Part shown: in pieces, positions 34,575 to 42,643 of the stretch
Position numbering within the stretch: the first letter of the stretch is position 1
Layout of the letters: every line of letters starts with the position of its first letter
Source of the DNA: Ilumatobacteraceae bacterium
Lineage (GTDB): Bacteria; Actinomycetota; Acidimicrobiia; Acidimicrobiales; Ilumatobacteraceae
DNA: 64,000 nucleotides
Direction of reading: 5' to 3'
Assembly: GCA_033344875.1 (NCBI GenBank)
Contig: JAWPMO010000001.1
Coordinates: 310,001 to 374,000 of the forward strand
The notes under the pieces: generated by a model
Database searches by the model: none
What the model saw: only the letters and a program-made list of their open reading frames with translations
Told to the model about the DNA's origin: nothing
Program-made: the position numbers and the translations under genes

Positions 34575-36023
34575 GTGAATACCGGCGCGCCGTGGCCGAG
34601 CCTCGAAGAGGCCGAGCTGCGGGTACGCGTGATGCAGACGAAGCTGCACCACTGGGCGAAGGCCGATCCTGGCCGTCGCTTCGATGACTTGTTCAACCTC
34701 GTGTATGACCCGGCGTTCCTCACCGTGGGGTGGCGTCGGGTGCGGGGCAACAAGGGCGCACGAACCGCCGGGGTCGACGGAATCGCACCGCGATCGGTCG
34801 TTCTCGGTGTCGAGGAACTGCTGACGGGCATCAGGGATGACCTGAAGGCCCGTCGGTTCGTTCCTCAACGGGTGCGGGAAAGGACGATCCCGAAGGGCAA
34901 CGGCAAGGTCCGTGCCCTGGGGATCCCGACGACCGCAGACCGGATCGTGCAGTCCTCGTTGAAGCTGGTGCTCGAACCGATCTTCGAGGCGGACTTCAAG
35001 CCCTGTTCGTATGGCTTCCGTCCGAAGCGCCGAGCTCAAGACGCGATCGCCGAGATCCACTACCTCGCGTCACCGACCCGGAACTACGGGTGGGTGTTCG
35101 AGGCGGACATCGAGGCGTGCTTCGACCAGATCGACCACGCGGCCCTCATGGACCGGGTGCGGAATCGGGTCGGGGACAAACGCGTGCTGGGGTTGGTGAA
35201 GGCGTTCCTGCGAGCCGGTGTCCTCTCCGAGGACGGCGCCTGGCGGGAGACGATCACCGGCACACCCCAAGGCGGGATCCTCTCGCCGCTGCTGGCCAAC
35301 ATCGCGTTGTCCGTGCTGGACGAGCACTTCACCCAGAAATGGGACGCGCTCGGAGGGGAATGGACGCGTGCCAAGCGCCGTCGCGCCGGGGAACCGGTCA
35401 TGAGACTCGTCCGCTACGCGGACGACTTCGTGGTCATGGTCCACGGCACCCGCGACGACGCCGAAGCACTCCGCGACGAAGTCAGCTCGGTGTTGGCCCC
35501 GATGGGCTTGCGCCTATCAGACGCCAAGACGAGGGTCTGCCACATCGACGAGGGGTTCGACTTCCTGGGATGGCGCATCCAGCGTCGCGCCTGGCGAGGC
35601 CGGACCGGCAAGACCGCTGTCTACACCTACCCGTCCAAGAAGAGCCTGCGCTCGATCATGGACAAGGTGCGACAGCTCACCCGCCGAGCGAAACATCGAA
35701 CGCTCGCAGACCTGCTGCGCCGACTGAACCCGGTGCTGCGGGGCTGGTGCAACTACTTCAGGCACGGCGTGTCATCACGCACCTTCGGCTACCTCGACCA
35801 CTTCGCCTTCTGGCGGATCGTCGGCTGGCTGAAGAAGCGACACCTCGGCTTGAACATGCACACCCTCATCCGGCGCTACGTCCCCAACTGGGAGATGCGC
35901 GCCGGCGGGATCGACATGTTCCGACCGGAAGCGGTCGCCATCGAGCGCTACCGATACCGGGGCACGAAGATCCCGACCCCATGGGACAGCGAGACCACAG
36001 GATCACCCGCACCAGCGGCATGA
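34575..36023 (+). CDS. ltrA: Group II intron reverse transcriptase/maturase, copy 1
   Basis: 482 residues. RT motifs: GVDGIAP, RALGIPTTADRIVQ, FEADIEACFDQIDH, GTPQGGILSPLLANI and the catalytic RYADDFVVM; then the maturase X domain with LLRRLNPVLRGWCNYFRHG. No HNH endonuclease domain is seen at the C-terminus, so this is an endonuclease-minus form that would use other primers for retrohoming. Start GTG at 34575 follows GGAGG with six-base spacing; the upstream part of the open frame is the intron RNA core and is not coding. Confidence 0.9.
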   Translation: MNTGAPWPSLEEAELRVRVMQTKLHHWAKADPGRRFDDLFNLVYDPAFLTVGWRRVRGNKGARTAGVDGIAPRSVVLGVEELLTGIRDDLKARRFVPQRVRERTIPKGNGKVRALGIPTTADRIVQSSLKLVLEPIFEADFKPCSYGFRPKRRAQDAIAEIHYLASPTRNYGWVFEADIEACFDQIDHAALMDRVRNRVGDKRVLGLVKAFLRAGVLSEDGAWRETITGTPQGGILSPLLANIALSVLDEHFTQKWDALGGEWTRAKRRRAGEPVMRLVRYADDFVVMVHGTRDDAEALRDEVSSVLAPMGLRLSDAKTRVCHIDEGFDFLGWRIQRRAWRGRTGKTAVYTYPSKKSLRSIMDKVRQLTRRAKHRTLADLLRRLNPVLRGWCNYFRHGVSSRTFGYLDHFAFWRIVGWLKKRHLGLNMHTLIRRYVPNWEMRAGGIDMFRPEAVAIERYRYRGTKIPTPWDSETTGSPAPAA

Positions 36024-36032
36024 ACACGTGGA

Positions 36033-36066
36033 GAGCCGGATGCAGTGGAAGCTGCACGTCCGGTTC
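36033..36066 (+). ncRNA. Group II intron domain V, copy 1
   Basis: 34 bases that fold as GAGCCGGATGCAG / GAAG-containing tip / CTGCACGTCCGGTTC, the size and shape of the catalytic domain V; the AGC triad is in GAGCCGG. Domain VI follows up to 36130. Confidence 0.8.
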
Positions 36067-36722
36067 GGAGGGCGGGCCGGAGAAACCCACCCACCGAAAG
36101 GTGGACAGGGCGCTCCGGTCCGACCCCTACACCGAACACCGCACACGCGAGGGCAAGGTCTACTGCGCCGTCGTGCTCGACGCGTTCTCGCGCCGCGTGG
36201 TCGGCTGGTCGATCGACTCATCCCAGACCGCCAACCTGGTCGTGAACGCATTGGGCATGGCGATCGAGAACCGTCAGGCCGACGGCGTCGTGATCCATAG
36301 CGACCACGGCACCCAGCCAGTACACCTCGTGGGCGTTCACCCGCCGCGCGATCGACTCCGGGCTGGTGCCCTCGATGGGTTCGATCGGGGACTGTTACGA
36401 CAACGGCCAGATGGAATCGTTCTGGGCCCGCATGCAGGTCGAGCTACTGAACCGCAAGCGCTGGAACACCCGGCTCGAGTTGGCGAACGCGATCTTCGAG
36501 TACCTTGAGATCTTCCACAACCGGCAACGACGTCACTCGTCACTCGGCATGCTCAGCCCGATCGAGTACGAGCTCCGTCACGCCGACAACCTGGCCCGCG
36601 ATCAAGCAAGCTGACCGCGCGAAACCCGGGGCACACGAGAGCCTCCATCAAAGCCAGGGCGGTTCAGCCGTCGGCCCTCAAGCGGAATATGTCGTCGACG
36701 TGGAGCCTTCCCGTCACGCTGT

Positions 36723-37604
36723 CTACGGCTCGTCGACATTGGGGATGCCGTTGAACTCCGCCTTTGTCGCGAGTCCGAGGTCGTTCGTGATCAACACCAC
36801 GACCCTGTCGGGTTGAGATGCCTGAATGGTTAGCGTCGAGGCCAGCACTCGATCGTCGGGCGTGTTCGGGTCCAGCCAGGTCGGAAGCCTGGCGAAATCT
36901 GGTTCGACCGGCTCAATCCGTGCTGTGAGGCTGCCTTCGACGGTCACGCCCGCCAAGAGGGATCCGCGGTCGCGAAGCCCCTTGATCCGCTTTGCGGCCT
37001 TGGCGGCCGCAGCGCGAACCTCCTGCGATCGGCCGCGGTCCTTCAAGTCATCGAGCTCTCGGATGACGGCCGGCACGAAGACCAACTCGACCGGAACGCG
37101 ATCGAAGGGCTTTGAGAATCGAGCGAGGTCCGGTTCGCGGAGCAGGCAGTTCGTGTCGATGATTGCGACAACGCCGCGTGTGCGGTCGGGTGCTGCTTGC
37201 TCGATGAGGTCGTCGATGGCCGCAGTGTCGCTTGTCGCCTTGTCGACCGCCTCAGCGATTGTCGTCGGGACCGACCAGTCATTGCTGTTCGATCGGTCGA
37301 GCCAGCCCCGTACAAGTTTATCGACGTCGCCGATGCGGCCATCGATCTCGGGAAGGGATGCCACGAACAGGAGTCTGAACCGCACGAGCCACCGGTCGTA
37401 GCGCACGAGCAGGTCGTGCCGGCGCTGTACAGCTGCTGGGGTGTCGTCGCTCCGGCGTCGATCTACGAACCCGATGAAGCCGACCGGCCAATCCACTCGC
37501 TCGATACTCGAGCTCTCAACCACGGCAACGAACGCCTCTCGAATCTCGTTCCACTCGGTGCTGAGCAGGTCTGCGTACGACCGCAAGTTCGAGACATCGC
37601 TCAT
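36723..37604 (-). CDS. PIN-domain protein
   Basis: 293 residues. The C-terminal half is a PIN_4-type domain: VVAIIDTNCLLREPDLARF (first Asp), VIRELDDLKDRGRS, DDRVLASTLTIQ and VVLITNDLGLATKAEF, with the expected acidic residues for Mg-dependent RNA cleavage. The N-terminal ~140 residues are helical and of unknown use. GGGAGA lies eight bases before the ATG. A small upstream gene overlaps its start, so it could be an RNase with a partner protein. Confidence 0.75.
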   Translation of the reverse strand: MSDVSNLRSYADLLSTEWNEIREAFVAVVESSSIERVDWPVGFIGFVDRRRSDDTPAAVQRRHDLLVRYDRWLVRFRLLFVASLPEIDGRIGDVDKLVRGWLDRSNSNDWSVPTTIAEAVDKATSDTAAIDDLIEQAAPDRTRGVVAIIDTNCLLREPDLARFSKPFDRVPVELVFVPAVIRELDDLKDRGRSQEVRAAAAKAAKRIKGLRDRGSLLAGVTVEGSLTARIEPVEPDFARLPTWLDPNTPDDRVLASTLTIQASQPDRVVVLITNDLGLATKAEFNGIPNVDEP

Positions 37605-37894
37605 GGATGAAGTCTCCCCCAACGGATCCCGCGAACACAGCATCGACCCGCGGGTGCCGCGAGCTGTTTGACCCGCTCTGTATTGACGGCGACCTCGCCA
37701 CCAGACGACCGCTCGCGAACGGCACTTACGAGTGTGGCGAACCGACCCATAATGGTCACGAGTTCTGACGCCACTGGCCGCCCGGTCGCAGAATCTGGAG
37801 CTGATCGTTCGCGAGCAAGGTGGCGCAGCGCGCGCTGTAACACCCTTCGTTCAGACTGTGGCGATACCTCGCGGAGTGCGGTCGATACCCTCAC
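37601..37894 (-). CDS. Small hypothetical gene coupled to the PIN-domain gene
   Basis: 97 residues from a GTG at 37894. The first 70 residues (STALREVSPQSERRVLQRAL) look like a helical protein; its TGA overlaps the ATG of the PIN gene (ATGA), which favours real translation. IS element 2 begins 12 bp upstream and may have removed its promoter. No family recognised. Confidence 0.35.
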   Translation of the reverse strand: MRVSTALREVSPQSERRVLQRALRHLARERSAPDSATGRPVASELVTIMGRFATLVSAVRERSSGGEVAVNTERVKQLAAPAGRCCVRGIRWGRLHP

Positions 37895-37975
37895 CTGCTG
37901 ACGCGCGGGTCTGCTGCATGAATCGGTGACATCTCATCTGGCTTGCTCGAGGAGCGGGCCTGGAAGGATGTTGCT

Positions 37976-38284
37976 ATGCCGAAGCCGTACCCGAAGGAGT
38001 TCCGCGACGACGTCGTGAGAGTCGCCCAGAACCGTGAGTCGGGGGTGACGCTCGAGCAGATAGCGAAGGACTTCGGGATCCACCCGATGACCCTGTCGAA
38101 CTGGCTCTCCCAGACCGCCATCGACGCCGGCACCAAACCCGGCAAGACCACCGCGGACAATGCCGAGTTGCGCGAAGCGAACAAGCGGATCCGTCTGTTG
38201 GAGCAAGAGAACGAAGTGCTGCGCCGAGCGGCTGCGTATCTGTCGCAGGCGAACCTGCCGGGAAAAGGATCTACCCGCTCGTGA
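37976..38284 (+). CDS. IS3-family transposase OrfA, element 2
   Basis: 102 residues, same length as OrfA of element 1 but a different sequence. YPKEFRDDVVRVAQNRESGV and KDFGIHPMTLSNWLSQ form the HTH; ELREANKRIRLLEQENEVLR is the coiled coil. The stop overlaps the GTG of orfB (GTGA), as in element 1. Confidence 0.85.
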   Translation: MPKPYPKEFRDDVVRVAQNRESGVTLEQIAKDFGIHPMTLSNWLSQTAIDAGTKPGKTTADNAELREANKRIRLLEQENEVLRRAAAYLSQANLPGKGSTRS

Positions 38285-41200
38285 CGGAGCTCGCTGCTGA
38301 TGGGATCCCCGTCACGGTGACGTGTCGGGTGTTGAAGCTCTGCCGCCAGGACTACTACCGATGGCTCCACGAACCCGTCACCGATGCTCTGCTCGACGAG
38401 GCGCACCTCACCAACGCGATCTTCGACGCCCACGTCGACGATCCGGAGTTCGGGTATCGGTTCCTCGCCGACGAGGTCCGCTCAGCCGGCTTTGACGCGT
38501 GCGACCGGACGGTGTGGCGGATCTGTCGAGACAACGGCTGGTGGTCGGTGTTCGGCAAGAAGAAGAGCAAAGCGGGCAAGCCGGGCACGCCGGCCCATGA
38601 CGACCTGGTGAAGCGCGACTTCACCGCAGCGGGTCCTGACGAGTTGTGGCTCACGGACATCGAGCGCCACGAGGCGCTTCCCAACCGTGTGGTGATGAAA
38701 GGACACCACCGTGTGCTCGTCGCAGCGGGCGCACCGAAGCTGAGGGCAGCCTGATCCGGGGAACGCCGGGGAGGGTGGACAGCAGCCCTGACAACGACGG
38801 AACGGGCCAGCACTGCCAGATGGTCCGGGTCCGGCAAGCAAGACGGAAAGGCGTACGTGAGGAACCAGCGACTGAACGCTCCTCAAGAGAGCCAGCAGCT
38901 CGAACCTGGTGGATCTGGGCTGCGTAGCAACGCGCACCCGCACGATGTGCGGGGAACTCTGCGGTCGGGTGATGTCGCCGGCCGGGAGGCCACGATGAAG
39001 GCCTGCGGCGTAGTCGTGGCGATGTTGCAGGGGCATAGCTGGACGCCGACCCCGTCGAACGGTTGGAGAGTGAACGTGGGAACCATCCCGCTGGTCCCTC
39101 CCCGCTGCCCAGCCAGGGTGGCGGGTGGGAAGGCCCGTTGCCGGTTGATGCCGGTGGGGTGGGGCGGAGGACCCGTAGTAGTCCGAGGCCGGGAAAGCCG
39201 GTCACATGGCGAAGGGGTCCAGCGTGTTCGCAGCAGACAAGCGGAGCGTGGAGGTCGCTGGTGAATACCGGCGCGCCGTGGCCGAGCCTCGAAGAGGCCG
39301 AGCTGCGGGTACGCGTGATGCAGACGAAGCTGCACCACTGGGCGAAGGCCGATCCTGGCCGTCGCTTCGATGACTTGTTCAACCTCGTGTATGACCCGGC
39401 GTTCCTCACCGTGGGGTGGCGTCGGGTGCGGGGCAACAAGGGCGCACGAACCGCCGGGGTCGACGGAATCGCACCGCGATCGGTCGTTCTCGGTGTCGAG
39501 GAACTGCTGACGGGCATCAGGGATGACCTGAAGGCCCGTCGGTTCGTTCCTCAACGGGTGCGGGAAAGGACGATCCCGAAGGGCAACGGCAAGGTCCGTG
39601 CCCTGGGGATCCCGACGACCGCAGACCGGATCGTGCAGTCCTCGTTGAAGCTGGTGCTCGAACCGATCTTCGAGGCGGACTTCAAGCCCTGTTCGTATGG
39701 CTTCCGTCCGAAGCGCCGAGCTCAAGACGCGATCGCCGAGATCCACTACCTCGCGTCACCGACCCGGAACTACGGGTGGGTGTTCGAGGCGGACATCGAG
39801 GCGTGCTTCGACCAGATCGACCACGCGGCCCTCATGGACCGGGTGCGGAATCGGGTCGGGGACAAACGCGTGCTGGGGTTGGTGAAGGCGTTCCTGCGAG
39901 CCGGTGTCCTCTCCGAGGACGGCGCCTGGCGGGAGACGATCACCGGCACACCCCAAGGCGGGATCCTCTCGCCGCTGCTGGCCAACATCGCGTTGTCCGT
40001 GCTGGACGAGCACTTCACCCAGAAATGGGACGCGCTCGGAGGGGAATGGACGCGTGCCAAGCGCCGTCGCGCCGGGGAACCGGTCATGAGACTCGTCCGC
40101 TACGCGGACGACTTCGTGGTCATGGTCCACGGCACCCGCGACGACGCCGAAGCACTCCGCGACGAAGTCAGCTCGGTGTTGGCCCCGATGGGCTTGCGCC
40201 TATCAGACGCCAAGACGAGGGTCTGCCACATCGACGAGGGGTTCGACTTCCTGGGATGGCGCATCCAGCGTCGCGCCTGGCGAGGCCGGACCGGCAAGAC
40301 CGCTGTCTACACCTACCCGTCCAAGAAGAGCCTGCGCTCGATCATGGACAAGGTGCGACAGCTCACCCGCCGAGCGAAACATCGAACGCTCGCAGACCTG
40401 CTGCGCCGACTGAACCCGGTGCTGCGGGGCTGGTGCAACTACTTCAGGCACGGCGTGTCATCACGCACCTTCGGCTACCTCGACCACTTCGCCTTCTGGC
40501 GGATCGTCGGCTGGCTGAAGAAGCGACACCTCGGCTTGAACATGCACACCCTCATCCGGCGCTACGTCCCCAACTGGGAGATGCGCGCCGGCGGGATCGA
40601 CATGTTCCGACCGGAAGCGGTCGCCATCGAGCGCTACCGATACCGGGGCACGAAGATCCCGACCCCATGGGACAGCGAGACCACAGGATCACCCGCACCA
40701 GCGGCATGAACACGTGGAGAGCCGGATGCAGTGGAAGCTGCACGTCCGGTTCGGAGGGCGGGCCGGAGAAACCCACCCACCGAAAGGTGGACAGGGCGCT
40801 CCGGTCCGACCCCTACACCGAGCACTGGACGCGGGAGGGCAAGCTCTACATGTGTGCGATCAAAGACGTCTGGTCGAACCGGATTGTTGGCTACTCGATC
40901 GACAGCCGCATGAAGGCCCGACTCGCCGTCCAGGCGATCGACAACGCCGCTGCTCGACGCGGCGGTGACGTTGCAGGGTGCATTCTGCATTCGGATCGCG
41001 GGTCGCAATTTCGTTCACGAAAGGCGCAGCGAGCGCTGGTCCGCCACGGCATGGTCGGCTCGATGGGCCAGGTCGGCTCCGCAGGCGACAACGCCGCGAT
41101 GGAATCGTTCTTCTCACTCCTGCAGAAGAACGTCCTCAACCGGCGCGCATGGGCGACTCGTGACGAGCTGCGCATCGAGATCGTCACCTGGATCGAACGC

Positions 41201-41293
41201 ACCTACCACCGCCGGCGACGCCAGCCCCGCCTCGGCCGATTGACCCCGATCGAATACGAGACCATCATGACCCCGACCACCAAAGCCGCCTAA
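38281..41293 (+). CDS. IS3-family transposase OrfB, element 2, split by group II intron
   Basis: Exon 1 (38281-38661) ends LWLTDI; exon 2 (40817-41293) begins TEHWTREGKLYMCAIKDVW. The spliced protein would have 285 residues with all DDE residues: Asp in TDI, Asp in LHSDRGSQF, Glu in AAMESFFSLL. The intron sits between codons, so accurate splicing would restore an active enzyme. An upstream frame through the intron joins exon 2 by chance. Confidence 0.85.
39261..40709 (+). CDS. ltrA: Group II intron reverse transcriptase/maturase, copy 2
   Basis: 482 residues, the same sequence as copy 1 (GTPQGGILSPLLANI, RYADDFVVM, maturase LRGWCNYFRHG). No C-terminal HNH domain. Start GTG after GGAGG. This copy could act on both introns in trans. 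Confidence 0.9.
   Translation: MNTGAPWPSLEEAELRVRVMQTKLHHWAKADPGRRFDDLFNLVYDPAFLTVGWRRVRGNKGARTAGVDGIAPRSVVLGVEELLTGIRDDLKARRFVPQRVRERTIPKGNGKVRALGIPTTADRIVQSSLKLVLEPIFEADFKPCSYGFRPKRRAQDAIAEIHYLASPTRNYGWVFEADIEACFDQIDHAALMDRVRNRVGDKRVLGLVKAFLRAGVLSEDGAWRETITGTPQGGILSPLLANIALSVLDEHFTQKWDALGGEWTRAKRRRAGEPVMRLVRYADDFVVMVHGTRDDAEALRDEVSSVLAPMGLRLSDAKTRVCHIDEGFDFLGWRIQRRAWRGRTGKTAVYTYPSKKSLRSIMDKVRQLTRRAKHRTLADLLRRLNPVLRGWCNYFRHGVSSRTFGYLDHFAFWRIVGWLKKRHLGLNMHTLIRRYVPNWEMRAGGIDMFRPEAVAIERYRYRGTKIPTPWDSETTGSPAPAA
40719..40752 (+). ncRNA. Group II intron domain V, copy 2
   Basis: Same 34-base domain V as copy 1, at the same distance from the intron end. Confidence 0.8.
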
Positions 41294-41330
41294 CAAACCC
41301 CATCTGTCACCGAAACGTGCAGCAGACCCC

Positions 41331-41641
41331 GCCGAGATTGCTGGATCGCGCGGGCGGAGAGCGAGGCAGGTCTCGTGGGTTACGCGTGGGCATACCCGGT
41401 GCGCGAATGCAACTGCTGGATGTACATCGACGACGTCGCAGTACACGCCGACCACCAAGGCAACGGCATCGGAGGCGAGCTGATCGCTGAACTCGTCGCT
41501 TGGCTGCTTGAGTCCGGCGCAAGGCGCATCACCGGTCTCGCGATCGACGGACGAATGGCTCAGATCTTTGGTCGGCATCGGATCTCCGCCGCTCCGCCGA
41601 CGGAAATATGCGAGCAAGAAGAAGTCGATGTTGATCGATGA
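41331..41641 (+). pseudogene. GNAT acetyltransferase, 5' end lost to IS element 2
   Basis: The frame is open from the IS border: CWIARAESEAGLVGYAWAY, MYIDDVAVHADHQGNGIGGE (acetyl-CoA motif VHxDHQGNGIG), then GARRITGLAIDGRMAQIF. The N-terminal strand and helices are absent, and the last ~20 residues look out of phase. A decayed remnant. Confidence 0.65.
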
Positions 41642-41828
41642 GCGCTCCCGTCGCTGGGGGAATCGGCCGGTGATGGAGTTGTCCACCGAGGATCAGCGGT
41701 CTTGCTCGAACCGACCTTCACCGGCTGTCCGGTGATGCGGCGCCTGGCCCCGAGCCGGTCGAGCGCTTGCGCCGGCGCGATCGAGGAGACCTTGAACGGG
41801 CTCGCTGCTCGCCGCCGGACCACGGCGG

Positions 41829-41860
41829 TGTCACGATTGCCGTTGCGGGGAGGCATGTCT
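41829..41860 (+). promoter_or_regulatory. Composite repeated motif, copy C
   Basis: TGTCACGA (41829-41836), 12 bases, GGAGGCATGTCT (41849-41860); the last two bases of the palindrome are changed. It lies 13 bases past the stop of the sigma-like gene, at the border of the accessory zone. Confidence 0.55.
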
Positions 41861-41873
41861 GGGCGTGGTGTTC

Positions 41874-42548
41874 CTACGCTGCGTCGGCGAGGGCGTGCCA
41901 GTCGGCGAGTCGTCGGCGGGTGCGCAGGACCGTTTGGCGTTGGCGCGCGTCGAGCGGGCCGTTGATCAGGCCGAGGCCGGCGGCGGTGACGAGCTCCCAG
42001 TTGTCGTCGCTGACGACGCCGTTGTTGACGGCGCCGGCGACGTGGACGAGGTCGAGTCGGCTGAGGGCTTCGTCTTCGGTGCGGGTGCAGCTTGTCGGGG
42101 TGTCGACGGTGAGCGCGGGCTGAACCCAGGTGGGGTTGAGTGCTCGCAGGTGGCGTTCGTACCGGTGCCGGGTTCTGGCGACGATCTTGTTGGCGAGGTG
42201 GGCAGGCGATTCTCGCTGGTCGATGTCGTGGATCACGAGGAAGGCGAGGCTGATGTACTCCTCGACCGCCTGGCGGCGGCGGATCTGATCGGGGATGGTG
42301 GTGACGATCGTGCCGGTCATCCGGGGGAGCAGCGCGGCGATCGCTGCCAACGCGGCGTTCTGGCTTCCGGCCTGCGCCGAGCGGACAAGCCGCAACAGCG
42401 CGTGCTCGTCCCCGGCAAGTACGTCGAGGATGGCGGTGCGGACCTTGTCGTCGCGGACGGCGATCGCTTCGGCGATGCGGCGAAGCTGTCTCGTCGCTGG
42501 TGTGTTGAGGACGCGCGAGTCGTTGATGAGCTGGTTGGTGGCGGTCAT
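41874..42548 (-). CDS. Regulator-like protein, faint sigma-factor resemblance
   Basis: 224 residues, all helical. AALAAIAALLPRMTG, AVEEYISLAFLVIHDIDQR and AHLANKIVARTRHRYERHL recall region 2 of sigma factors, and ARQRQTVLRTRRRLADW near the C-terminus could be a DNA-binding helix; this is by eye only. It is divergent from the coupling-protein gene, with four TCGGGTAGT-type sites in the 86 bp between them, so it may control transfer genes. ATG 42548 chosen; a GTG at 42575 lies inside a repeat. Confidence 0.5.
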   Translation of the reverse strand: MTATNQLINDSRVLNTPATRQLRRIAEAIAVRDDKVRTAILDVLAGDEHALLRLVRSAQAGSQNAALAAIAALLPRMTGTIVTTIPDQIRRRQAVEEYISLAFLVIHDIDQRESPAHLANKIVARTRHRYERHLRALNPTWVQPALTVDTPTSCTRTEDEALSRLDLVHVAGAVNNGVVSDDNWELVTAAGLGLINGPLDARQRQTVLRTRRRLADWHALADAA

Positions 42549-42569
42549 GCCACCAACGTCCGCGCGCGA

Positions 42570-42643
42570 TGTCACGGACTACTACCCGAGTTCACTACCC
42601 GACCTGGTCGGGTAGTGAACCGTGAGGCGGTCGGGTGGTGAAC
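42570..42643 (+). promoter_or_regulatory. Cluster of TCGGGTAGT sites before the coupling-protein gene
   Basis: TGTCACGGACTACTACCCGA (42570-42589), then a perfect palindrome with arms GTTCACTACCCGA and TCGGGTAGTGAAC around CCTGG (42590-42620), then TCGGGTGGTGAAC (42631-42643), which covers the GTG start. Four copies of one half-site, two in each direction. The first 20 bases recur inverted at 44514-44533. Confidence 0.7.

Larger units (their letters stand above)
33976..36130 (+). mobile_element. Group II intron, copy 1
   Basis: 2155 bp between TDI and TEH codons of orfB. Borders were found by comparing the two host genes, which share the inserted sequence and differ outside it. The intron starts GAGCG, not the consensus GTGYG, and ends CTAC, which fits the AY rule; the border is uncertain by one base. 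It encodes a reverse transcriptase and has a domain V at 36033-36066. Its length equals that of copy 2, and the encoded proteins are the same, so movement is recent. Confidence 0.85.
33604..36614 (+). pseudogene. IS3-family transposase OrfB, element 1, split by intron and frameshifted
   Basis: Exon 1 (33604-33975) has the HTH_21 region (VHDDSRQTYGARRVHAEL) and ends at LWLTDI, the first catalytic Asp of the DDE set. Exon 2 (36131-36614) continues TEHRTREGKVYCAVVLDAF and VIHSDHGTQ (second Asp). At 36313-36320 the tetramer CCAG is doubled, which shifts the frame; after it the third part continues in the next frame as YTSWAFTRRAIDS ... MESFWARMQ (catalytic Glu) to the end. Even after splicing the protein would be broken, so this copy is likely dead. 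Confidence 0.8.
33214..36666 (+). mobile_element. IS3-family element 1 (carries a group II intron)
   Basis: Bounded by TGAACCGCCCTGG at 33214-33226 and its exact inverse at 36654-36666; GCCCCGGG follows inside both ends. Contains orfA, an orfB interrupted by a 2155-bp intron, and a frameshift in the second orfB exon. About 1.3 kb without the intron, the normal size for IS3. No target duplication is evident at the borders. Confidence 0.8.
38662..40816 (+). mobile_element. Group II intron, copy 2
   Basis: 2155 bp, identical in length and encoded proteins to copy 1 and inserted at the same TDI/TEH codon border of another IS3 orfB. The two host genes differ clearly outside the intron, so the intron homed separately into a conserved target. 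Confidence 0.85.
37907..41329 (+). mobile_element. IS3-family element 2 (carries a group II intron)
   Basis: Ends in imperfect inverted repeats: GGGTCTGCTGCATGAATCGG and TGACA (37907-37931) against TGTCACCGAAACGTGCAGCA and GACCC (41305-41329). CGC lies directly outside both ends and may be the 3-bp target duplication. It contains intact orfA and an orfB intact apart from the intron. It cut off the 5' part of an acetyltransferase gene. Confidence 0.8.

Noticed and set aside
35090-36508. Long frame from inside the intron into exon 2 of the transposase
   Set aside because: The first part is an off-frame reading of the reverse transcriptase; only the part after 36131 belongs to the transposase.
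41560-41856. 98-residue minus-strand gene before motif copy C
   Set aside because: The composition shows no coding preference, and the frame crosses the acetyltransferase remnant.
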